Below are positions 46,397 through 54,483 of a stretch of 64,000 nt of DNA, piece after piece (within the stretch, counting starts at the first letter, position 1; the number at the start of each line of letters is the position of its first letter). The notes beneath the pieces were generated by a model, which saw nothing but the letters and a program-made list of their open reading frames with translations, was not told the DNA's origin and made no database searches. Source of the DNA: Bifidobacterium sp. (GTDB taxonomy: Bacteria; Actinomycetota; Actinomycetes; Actinomycetales; Bifidobacteriaceae). The translations under genes and the position numbers were made by a program. The DNA is taken from assembly GCA_024104275.1 (NCBI GenBank), contig JAGGHK010000001.1:925798-989797 (forward strand), given 5' to 3'.

Positions 46397-46617
46397 AATG
46401 GTGGGAAGCCGGTGATGATCGCTATTCCTAGAACAAGCCCAGATTCGTAACGGTCAACTCTGCTGATGTCAATAATCTAGCATTATTCTCAAATTATTGA
46501 CACTAACCAACCCCAACTGTCAACAGCCCAAGAACAACCCACAAATACACCAAGCCGTCACGACCGGCGCAGCCCCCTCCAAACCCATCAACCCGACATC
46601 CATTAGGAACATTGCTT

Positions 46618-48552
46618 ATGAATGAACCACGAACCACCGTAAACGCGGCTACCGCCGCCCTGCTTGGCATGCAGGAACGTTATGACAATGAGCTTAATAA
46701 GGCCAAGCCATCCCGCCTGCGCGTGCTTTCCATCGAAGGCTCCGACCCCATCGGTGGGGCGGGCACGATGGCGGATATGAAGGCGTTCACCGCGCAGGGC
46801 GTTTTCGGTTACGCCGCGATGACCAGTGTGCTCGCACAGAACACCCAAGGCGTCACCGACATCGTCAATGTCGAGCCGTCGTTTTTGCTCGCCCAACTCA
46901 AAGCTGTGAGCGACGATGCCGATATCGATGCCGTGAAAATCGGGATGCTCGGCACGCCGGAATTGGTCGACACCGTGCGGGTTTGGCTGGCCGAGCTGCT
47001 CAAGAATTATCAGACTTGCGGCAAGTCCAAACCAACCGTCGTACTCGACCCGGTGATGTACGCCAAGTCCGGCGACCGCCTGCTCACCGCCAAGGCCGAA
47101 CAGGCGCTGACCACGCTGATTCCATTGGCTGACATCATCACGCCGAATGCGATGGAACTCGCGGCGCTCGATGCAATGGGTAATCAGGCGCCATTAGACA
47201 GCGATATTCCAGGCAGGGAAAGCACCGGAAATAACCCTCCGAAAGCCACTGACTCGCCACTTTTGACCAGTCAAATTAGTCACGACGCACCACAGGCTCC
47301 GCATTCCTACAAAGAAATGGAGCGAATGGCGAAATCCGTAGCTTCCCGCTCCGGTGTGGCCGTGTATGCCAAAGGCGGGGCTCTTGCGCTCAATGGCAAC
47401 AAGGAATGTAGCGATATTCTCGCCGTACCGACGATTGCAGAAGGAAACGCTGTGCGCAACACGGCCGATACTTCTGTTGCCAAGCAATCAGGCACACCAA
47501 CCGTTTCCGTAGACAAACCTCAAACCGAAACACCCGCTGGCAGTCCGTCCGATTCCACGACGACTTCGACACCATCGACTTTGCCAGCCCCAACCTCGGT
47601 ACTCAACCAGACACATCAGCTTTCGTCCACGCCAGCTGCCGAATACAAAACCTCGGTATCACTCACCCGCATCGAAAGCGCGGCCGTACCCACACAGAAT
47701 GTGCACGGTACCGGCGACACCTTATCAAGCACGCTGGCAGCCTTGCGCCCACAATGCGACGACTGGGTCGAAACCGCAAAACGCGCCAAGGCGTGGATGA
47801 CTGGTGCCATCGCAGCAGCAGACAGTTTGCATGTTGGTCACGGCCACGGGCCTGTCGATTTCACTTGGCAGCACTCCCCTACGGGATTGGGCTTCACCGA
47901 GGATTATTGGCGCCGTACCGCCGAAATTCGCGAGCGCATTGCTAAGATGCCGTTCATCGAACGCATGCTTGATGGGACGCTGCCACTGGACGATTTCTCG
48001 TTCTACCTGCATCAGGACGATATTTACCTCACCGATTACACATCACTGCTGGCGCTGGCGAGTAGTCGTGCGACTGACCCGCACGAACGCGCGTTCTTCG
48101 CCGATGCCGCCTCGTACGGGCTTGAGGAGGGGCTCACATTCCACCGGCAGTGGTATCGGGAGCACGGTTTCAGCGTCGAGCGTGCGCCGATGAGCGAGAC
48201 CACTGCCGCCTACCTCGGCCACGAACACCGCTTCACCGACACCGGTTCCTACTCTGCGCTGGTCGCCGTGGTGATGCCCTGCTACTGGGTCTATTCCGTC
48301 ATCGGACAGGAAATGGAAGAGCAGGTTCGTGAGCGTCGGCTCGACCTTGACCATCATCCTTACGGCCTGTGGATCCGGATGTATGCCGACCCCGGTTTCG
48401 CTTTGCGCACGCTCGAGGAACTGCTTATCTGCGACAAACTCGCGACCGCAGCCGACATGGCCGATTACCACCAAATGATGGACGCCGCCCTAGGCTCCAC
48501 CGAACACGAATACCGCTTCTTCGATCAGGCGTTGACAAGGAAACGGCAATAG
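46618..48552 (+). CDS. ThiD-TenA fusion (thiamine pyrimidine kinase plus TenA)
   Basis: 644 residues. Residues about 30-195 are the ThiD kinase (LSIEGSDPIGGAGTMADMKA, DAVKIGMLGTPEL, VVLDPVMYAKSGDRLL, DIITPNAMELAAL). A low-complexity insert rich in Thr, Ser and Pro (about 195-355) interrupts it, then VHGTGDTLSSTLAAL and GHGHGPVDFTW complete the kinase. TenA (about 427-644) follows, with YLHQDDIYLTDY and active Cys in VMPCYWVYSVIG. The protein phosphorylates and salvages the HMP pyrimidine moiety of thiamine. ATG is preceded by TTAGGAACATTGCTT. No TPP riboswitch is seen. Confidence 0.86.
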   Translation: MNEPRTTVNAATAALLGMQERYDNELNKAKPSRLRVLSIEGSDPIGGAGTMADMKAFTAQGVFGYAAMTSVLAQNTQGVTDIVNVEPSFLLAQLKAVSDDADIDAVKIGMLGTPELVDTVRVWLAELLKNYQTCGKSKPTVVLDPVMYAKSGDRLLTAKAEQALTTLIPLADIITPNAMELAALDAMGNQAPLDSDIPGRESTGNNPPKATDSPLLTSQISHDAPQAPHSYKEMERMAKSVASRSGVAVYAKGGALALNGNKECSDILAVPTIAEGNAVRNTADTSVAKQSGTPTVSVDKPQTETPAGSPSDSTTTSTPSTLPAPTSVLNQTHQLSSTPAAEYKTSVSLTRIESAAVPTQNVHGTGDTLSSTLAALRPQCDDWVETAKRAKAWMTGAIAAADSLHVGHGHGPVDFTWQHSPTGLGFTEDYWRRTAEIRERIAKMPFIERMLDGTLPLDDFSFYLHQDDIYLTDYTSLLALASSRATDPHERAFFADAASYGLEEGLTFHRQWYREHGFSVERAPMSETTAAYLGHEHRFTDTGSYSALVAVVMPCYWVYSVIGQEMEEQVRERRLDLDHHPYGLWIRMYADPGFALRTLEELLICDKLATAADMADYHQMMDAALGSTEHEYRFFDQALTRKRQ

Positions 48553-48662
48553 ACCTACGCAAAATAGAGTACGAGAATGTCGGCTGACCCCAGATGAACC
48601 GATATTTTTCAACATCACCATCGTGAAAACCTGTACACGCACCCAAGCTTCCGACAAAAAAT

Positions 48663-48692
48663 ACCCAGTCGCTGGTATACGAGCGACTGGGT
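48663..48692 (-). terminator. Terminator between convergent genes, strong on the minus strand
   Basis: ACCCAGTCGCT pairs with AGCGACTGGGT. Read on the minus strand a T-run of six follows (TATTTTTTGTC), making it a good end for the Cas9-derived gene; it may also end the ThiD-TenA transcript. Confidence 0.8.
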
Positions 48693-48758
48693 GCAAATCA
48701 GCGGCATGCAGAGGATGGTTCAACATATTCCGCCCACATACCAACTTGACCGAATATT

Positions 48759-49817
48759 TCAGTCTTTCAAAAGTCCTTGTGCCTGTTCATTCGTTATTTT
48801 CCCGTCCCGCTGCAGACCGGTCAGAACCGTGCGGATAGCGCGCTGCTCATAACCCGTGTCCTGATAGATGTCGAACTGCCCATAGTCCAATCCATGGTCC
48901 TTACAGAACTCCTGTTCCTCAGATGCCGACAAACCCCTAGCAGCAGCTCCCAACGGATAATTATCCCTGATTACCCGTAGTATTCGGGGTGTCTGAGATA
49001 GGGCAATAGCGGCTTTGTCGTTCTTTTCTTTACTCTTTTGATCGGAATCCTGAGAATAGCGATACGTAAGCTTGTCAAACACGAATTTATCTATGAGCCC
49101 CACGTTAAGGAGCATCTTCCAAAAATCTATTCTTTCGGCGAGCAATTGGTCATCAACAAAATTTACCTTATCACTTTTTTGATCATCATGGTCATTGACT
49201 GCCTCACATGTCAAAGCCCGATTTTGCTCGCAACTATCAATGTCCATCGAATGAGCAATGAACAAGCATTGGGGAATGATGTGGTCCTTGGGAAAATTGC
49301 TGGAGAAAGAACCTGATTCTGACATCATGTCTTTTTCTGTATAAATATCTTTCCCAAGCTGTCGGAAATAATAATAATGGTGATCTGTTATCGCGAAACT
49401 TGCATCATCGTCAAGTTTCTGAAGACTTTCCCAAGCTGGGTTGCTAACATGCGACAATCCAACCTTCTTATATTTTTCTTTGAGTTGCCCAGCACTTAAA
49501 GGCTTCTGTAAATCCGCCTCCCCTTCGACGTAAATTAGTTCTGGCTTGGAACCCATTGATTTTACATACCGTGAAACAACATTCATCATTTCAATATTGA
49601 TTACACAAATTTCCGGATTCTCGGAAAGTCTGTTTAAAGCTTTTCTTTTTTTGTCCATATTTTTAGGCGAAAAAAGACTCTTCAGATCGATATCCTCGTA
49701 TTTTTCTTCACCACTGAACAGCAACGGCTTCCCATCCATCGATACGCCGGCATATCCGATACCCATATTGTTGACCGAAAAACCGATGGCATATAGCTGC
49801 GTCTCTGAATCGCTCAT
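48759..49817 (-). CDS. Cas9-derived mini-protein with HNH domain (orphan)
   Basis: 352 residues from the ATG at 49817, which follows GGAGGTGTGGCC. A RuvC-I remnant at 9-23 (YAIGFSVNNMGIGYA) aligns with Cas9 YSIGLDIGTNSVGWA, but the catalytic Asp is Ser14. A pre-RuvC-II helix and RuvC-II follow at 76-101 (SRYVKSMGSKPELIYVEGEA), with Glu98 kept. The HNH domain (about 145-253) aligns with Cas9: YYYFRQLGKDIYTEKDM, DHIIPQ, NRALTCEAVN, KSD, ERIDFWKMLLNVGLID. Asp178, His179 and Asn208 match the Cas9 catalytic set. The REC lobe, RuvC-III and PAM-interacting domain are absent. Residues 260-352 are unrecognised. The gene is AT-rich, with its own terminator. It predicts HNH-only strand cleavage or a non-cleaving binding role. 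Confidence 0.72.
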   Translation of the reverse strand: MSDSETQLYAIGFSVNNMGIGYAGVSMDGKPLLFSGEEKYEDIDLKSLFSPKNMDKKRKALNRLSENPEICVINIEMMNVVSRYVKSMGSKPELIYVEGEADLQKPLSAGQLKEKYKKVGLSHVSNPAWESLQKLDDDASFAITDHHYYYFRQLGKDIYTEKDMMSESGSFSSNFPKDHIIPQCLFIAHSMDIDSCEQNRALTCEAVNDHDDQKSDKVNFVDDQLLAERIDFWKMLLNVGLIDKFVFDKLTYRYSQDSDQKSKEKNDKAAIALSQTPRILRVIRDNYPLGAAARGLSASEEQEFCKDHGLDYGQFDIYQDTGYEQRAIRTVLTGLQRDGKITNEQAQGLLKD

Positions 49818-50059
49818 GGCCACACCTCCATGTGTGAAATAATTGATATTACAACAGTAAGTAATACTACTCTCTTTTTAAGCGTTACATTTAGGCTTAA
49901 TCACGCACTTTGCCGGCAAATCTAACAAACCAGCCAACGAGAATAAACATGCTCGCTGACATTGCATTGCATAGTTGCATCCATTCCATTGTTGAATTCA
50001 CACTGAACTCAACGGTATGAAAACCAAGTAAAACAGACCTGCGATTTCCTACGTTCAGA

Positions 50060-53000
50060 TCAGTCCACCGACTTCAAGGCTTCGAGCATGTCGTGGTGCT
50101 TGAGCTTGGAGTTGACGAACCAGCCCAGCGCGGCGGTGATGAGGCCGACCACGACCAGCGGCACCACGAAGGCCAGCCAGGTGATCGATGGGTCGAACAT
50201 CACGTCGTCGGGCGGGACGGCGGTGATGATGTAGCGATGCAGCCACGCGCCGAAGCCGTAGCCGACGACAATGCCAAGCAGCGAAAGCAGAATCGTTTCG
50301 CGGTAGATGTACATCGTGGTCTCGCCGTTGTAGAAGCCCAGCACCTTGATGGTCGAGAGCTCGCGGACACGCTCGGAAACGTTGAGGTTGGTGAGGTTGT
50401 AGAGGATGACCACGCCGAGCATGGTCGCCACGATGATGAGCACCCACATGATTTGGTTCAGCGCCTTGACGACCACGTCGATCTGGTGCATGAGCGTCGT
50501 GTTCTGCACCACGCCTTGGATGCCGCCGAGCCGCATGAACGAGGCCGCCTGCCGCTTGGTGTTGGCCATGCTGCCGTCCTTGAGCGTGACCATATAAGCG
50601 TTGGTTTGGTAACGTTGCCCAAAGACCGCGCGATAGGCGGATGGGCTCATCACCATGAAGTGGCCAAGGTACATCTCGCAGATGCCGGTGACCCTCACAC
50701 GGTACGTCTTGCCCGCGCCGTTCTGGAAGTCGATGGTGTCTCCCTTCTTGGCGTGTACCAGGTTCGCGAAACGCTCGGAGATCACGGCCCCGTTCGAATC
50801 GAGCGAAAGAGGATGGTGGCCTCGGCGTGTGTTGAGCTTGATGTAATCGTTGAACGTTGAAGTATTCTTCGGCACGAGCATCGTGACGGACTGCTTGTCG
50901 CCGTTGCGTCCGGCGACCTTGGTTATCGATTCGTAATGTACCGGCATCGAGCGCTTGATATCAGACCTCTCGAGCCGACGGTCGATGGCCTTGTTCTGTG
51001 AATCGGTAACATGCGCATTCTCGGCGGCAATGAGATTGTAATGCATCACACCACCGAACTGGTGTTCGTTGATGCCCGAAATCGAGCCCTGCACCGCAAA
51101 TCCAGCGGTCAGCAGCGCCACCGAGCCGCATACGCCGAAAATCGTCATGAACATGCGCTGCTTGTAGCGGAAAATGTTGCGCGCGGTCACTTTGTGGGTG
51201 AAGTTGAGGTGGTTCCAGATGAAGGGTATGCGTTCCAGCAGAATCTTGGAACCGGCGCTCGGCGGCTTGGGCAGCATCAGTGCGGCGGGACGTTCCTTGA
51301 GCTCACGGGCGGCGCTCCATACCGCCGGCACCACGGCGCTGACCATAGCCAGCACGAAAGCCAGCAACGTAACCTGCCAGTGGAATCCGAGATGGATCAC
51401 CGGCACGTTGAAACCGACCTTGTAGGCGTTGTAGACGATCATCGGCAGGAGCGTGTGACCGGCGAAAATGCCGATGATCGCGCCCAGAATCGAGGCGGCG
51501 AAACCGTAGACCACGAATTTCTTCATCACGTCGCGGTCGGAATAGCCCAAGCCTTTGAGGGTGCCGGCGTTGATGCGCTCCTCGTCGACGAACCGGGTCA
51601 TCGTGGTGAACGTGACCAGCGCCGCGACCAGATACATGAAGTAGGGGAAGATGTGCGAGAGCGAGTCGACGATTACGGAAATCGAATCGTAGATCTTGTA
51701 GCCGTCCGAGCCCGGCGTCTCGCGCTTGGAATCGACGGAATAGACCGGGTCATCCACAGCGTCCAACATCGCGGTGGCATCGTTGAGCTTGTGTTCGGCG
51801 TCCTTGATCTTCTGTTGCGCACCGGGCTCGGCCTGATCGAGCTGCGCCTTTTTGGTGTTGTATTCGTTGGTTTTATCGGTGAGCTGCTGCTGGGCGCCAT
51901 CAATCTGAGCCTGTGCCTGCTGCTGTTTGACGGCAAGTTGTTGTTGCGATTGCTGGACTTGAGCTTTGGCTTGCGCTAATTGGGCTGCAGCCTGGTCAAG
52001 CTGGGTTTTGGCTGTGGCAAGCTGCTGCTGTTTCTGGGCAAGTTGGGCGTTTCCGGCATCGGCTTGGGCACGTTTGGCGTTGAGTTGTGCCTGTGCCGCT
52101 TGGATTTGGGCAACACCCGGATTGTAGGTTCCGTTCATAAAAGCGTCACGGCCCTGCGTTGCCTCCGCCAACTTTTGTGCAAGCACTTGCGCTTGGGCTT
52201 GAAGCTGCTGCAATTGTGCATTGAGCTGGTTGAGCTGCGCCTGTAAAGCATCGTGCGCCGGACCGGAAAGCGATGGAAGCTGGGCATTGCCGGCAGCAAT
52301 CTGCGCCTGCACTGCGGCAATTCCCTGATTCACGCTCTGTTGTGTGGCCACGACTTGGGCCACCGCGTCATCGGCCTGTTTCTTTCCTACCGCAAGTTTG
52401 GCGGAATTGGCATCGATCTGCGATTGTCCGGCATTGATCTGCGTGTAAGCATTGTTAATCTGTTGTGAAGCCGCACCAACCTGCGCAGCTCCGGCATCAT
52501 ACTGCTGCTTGTTCGCGTTGTATTCGCTCTGCCCCGAAGCGATCTTGGTCTGCGCCGCGGCAATCTGCTGTTGTGCCGAAGCGACTTGCGTGGCCAATTG
52601 CTGCCGGGAAGTAGCCAACTGCTGATTGCCGTTGTCAAGTTGCGCCTTGCCGTCGGTCAATTGCTGCCGTGCGCTGGCGAGCTGTTGTTTGGCGTCGCTG
52701 ACCTGCTGCCGCCCGGAGTCGATTTGCGGCTTGACCTGTTTTTCAATGGCTTGCCGTCGCGCTTTCGGCCGTCCGGCGAGAATCTTGTCGAGTGCCTTCT
52801 TATGCACCTGCAACGCGTCATTATATTTCAATGAATAATGGTCACGCATATGATCAAGGTCAGAGTAAGTCAGCCGTGCAATTATGTAATCGCCGGATTT
52901 GAACGCGCCGGGCGTAACCACTGCGTAACCATCCAACGAGCCGGAACCAGAGGTCGAGGGCCCCATATTCACCGAGCTCAGGATTTCGGTGGAATCGGCA

Positions 53001-53665
53001 ATGCCGACGACCTTGAAACTGTCGCGACGCAGCACCTTACGCCCCAAAGCGTCCGGTTTTTCGGTGAGCCTCAACGTCGAACCAATCGGATATTTGCTTT
53101 TGTGCGACGAATCGATAACCGTTTCGTGCGCGTTCTCCGGCATCCGCCCGGCCACCAGATGGTAGGCAGAAATATCCTTCGGCGCGGAAAGCACACGAAC
53201 GCTTTCGTCGCTATTTCGTATGGCAACATCCTTCAGGTATCCGTATTCGATACGCGAGGCTCCGGGCGCCTTGTCAATCTGCTGCCGGTCGCCCTTCTCG
53301 AGCCCATAGCTGGAAATGACGCTCAGGTCGGCCAGATGGTGCTCGGCGAAGTAGACATTGCCCGTGTCGCGCATGTCCGGACCGGAGACGGTGAGACCGA
53401 CCAGCGCAAAGGAGCCCAGCGCCACAAGGCAGACGATGGAAAAGAACCGGCCTTTCGATTTCGAGAACGCCTGCCGGATATCGCGCCAGAGCATTCGTTT
53501 CGAAGTACGCTCTTGCGTTGACTCCGACTCAGGCTCTTGCCTCGCACCGCTTGGCGTTTCCGCACGCCGCGGCGTGACGGGAGGCATCCGAAGGGTGTTT
53601 CCCTGCCGAAAATCCGAACGTAAATCATCGTCCATAGTATCGTCGCCTGCCATGCCGGTCACCAT
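50060..53665 (-). CDS. FtsX-like ABC permease with very long coiled coil
   Basis: 1,201 residues. A cytosolic N-terminus (1-70) precedes a membrane segment (about 74-96). The extracytoplasmic part contains a coiled coil at about 310-650, made of Gln/Ala-rich heptads such as QLASARQQLTDGKAQLDNGN. FtsX permease segments then lie at about 675-860 and 1,050-1,190 (VVILYNLTNLNVSERVRELS). ATG overlaps the ATPase stop by seven bases, so the two are coupled. A macrolide-exporter-like or cell-envelope complex is likely; the coiled coil may reach through the wall. Confidence 0.85.
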   Translation of the reverse strand: MVTGMAGDDTMDDDLRSDFRQGNTLRMPPVTPRRAETPSGARQEPESESTQERTSKRMLWRDIRQAFSKSKGRFFSIVCLVALGSFALVGLTVSGPDMRDTGNVYFAEHHLADLSVISSYGLEKGDRQQIDKAPGASRIEYGYLKDVAIRNSDESVRVLSAPKDISAYHLVAGRMPENAHETVIDSSHKSKYPIGSTLRLTEKPDALGRKVLRRDSFKVVGIADSTEILSSVNMGPSTSGSGSLDGYAVVTPGAFKSGDYIIARLTYSDLDHMRDHYSLKYNDALQVHKKALDKILAGRPKARRQAIEKQVKPQIDSGRQQVSDAKQQLASARQQLTDGKAQLDNGNQQLATSRQQLATQVASAQQQIAAAQTKIASGQSEYNANKQQYDAGAAQVGAASQQINNAYTQINAGQSQIDANSAKLAVGKKQADDAVAQVVATQQSVNQGIAAVQAQIAAGNAQLPSLSGPAHDALQAQLNQLNAQLQQLQAQAQVLAQKLAEATQGRDAFMNGTYNPGVAQIQAAQAQLNAKRAQADAGNAQLAQKQQQLATAKTQLDQAAAQLAQAKAQVQQSQQQLAVKQQQAQAQIDGAQQQLTDKTNEYNTKKAQLDQAEPGAQQKIKDAEHKLNDATAMLDAVDDPVYSVDSKRETPGSDGYKIYDSISVIVDSLSHIFPYFMYLVAALVTFTTMTRFVDEERINAGTLKGLGYSDRDVMKKFVVYGFAASILGAIIGIFAGHTLLPMIVYNAYKVGFNVPVIHLGFHWQVTLLAFVLAMVSAVVPAVWSAARELKERPAALMLPKPPSAGSKILLERIPFIWNHLNFTHKVTARNIFRYKQRMFMTIFGVCGSVALLTAGFAVQGSISGINEHQFGGVMHYNLIAAENAHVTDSQNKAIDRRLERSDIKRSMPVHYESITKVAGRNGDKQSVTMLVPKNTSTFNDYIKLNTRRGHHPLSLDSNGAVISERFANLVHAKKGDTIDFQNGAGKTYRVRVTGICEMYLGHFMVMSPSAYRAVFGQRYQTNAYMVTLKDGSMANTKRQAASFMRLGGIQGVVQNTTLMHQIDVVVKALNQIMWVLIIVATMLGVVILYNLTNLNVSERVRELSTIKVLGFYNGETTMYIYRETILLSLLGIVVGYGFGAWLHRYIITAVPPDDVMFDPSITWLAFVVPLVVVGLITAALGWFVNSKLKHHDMLEALKSVD

Positions 53666-54360
53666 TCGATGTCGTTGATGTCGGCAGGCATCGCATGCTC
53701 TTCGATGCCCTGCACGCGGGCGTCGCGCATGTGGATGACACGGTCGGCGATGGGCGCGATGGCGGCGTTGTGGGTGACGATGATGACGGTGGAGCCGAAC
53801 TTGCGCGACTGATCCTGCAAAATCCGCAGCACCTGTTTGCCGGTGTTGTAATCAAGCGCGCCGGTCGGTTCGTCGCACAGCAGGATCTTCGGTTTCTTGG
53901 CCACGGCGCGGGCGATGGCGACGCGCTGCTGTTCCCCGCCGGAAAGCTGGGCCGGGAAATTGTCGAGCCGGTTTTCAAGACCGACATCAATCAGCGTCTG
54001 GGTCGAATCGGCAGCATGCGGCACGATTTCGGCGGAAAGCTCGACGTTTTCGCGCGCGGTGAGGTTGGAAACGAGATTGTAGAACTGGAAGACGAAACCG
54101 ACATCGTAGCGGCGATAGGTCGTCAGATCGCGGGCGCTATATTGCGCGATGTCGTTGCCGTCAATGACCACCTGGCCCGAGTCGCAGGTATCCATCCCGC
54201 CAAGAATGTTCAGAAGCGTGGATTTACCAGCGCCGGAAGCACCAAGAATGACCACAAGCTCGCCTTGATTGATGGAAAATGTTACATCATGATTCGCATA
54301 GATGGTGGTATCACCGGTTTTATATTGCTTCGTCTCGTCACGCACGTCGATATATGCCAT
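53659..54360 (-). CDS. ABC transporter ATP-binding protein (FtsE/LolD-like)
   Basis: 233 residues from the ATG at 54360. Walker [20 protein letters not shown], signature [19 protein letters not shown], Walker [18 protein letters not shown] and the switch His in [15 protein letters not shown]. It drives the permease encoded immediately downstream, with which it overlaps. MacB/LolD class. The ATG is preceded by AAAGGTGCTGTGCG. Confidence 0.92.
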   Translation of the reverse strand: MAYIDVRDETKQYKTGDTTIYANHDVTFSINQGELVVILGASGAGKSTLLNILGGMDTCDSGQVVIDGNDIAQYSARDLTTYRRYDVGFVFQFYNLVSNLTARENVELSAEIVPHAADSTQTLIDVGLENRLDNFPAQLSGGEQQRVAIARAVAKKPKILLCDEPTGALDYNTGKQVLRILQDQSRKFGSTVIIVTHNAAIAPIADRVIHMRDARVQGIEEHAMPADINDIEW

Positions 54361-54483
54361 CGCACAGCACCTTTCGTAACCCAAGCCTCTCACGCGGCAA
54401 AGGCCACGCTCACCCCATGATATTAATGTCGTGCGAAATTAAGCGCGGCGAAAGAAAAATATTACGCACATTGATTATGATGT

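Noticed and set aside
45121-46431. 436-residue Arg/Pro-rich frame overlapping the transposase
   Set aside because: A high-GC shadow frame of the transposase gene with low-complexity composition.
46397-46617. TPP riboswitch upstream of the ThiD-TenA gene
   Set aside because: The CTGAGA and ACCTGATC-type conserved elements are missing.
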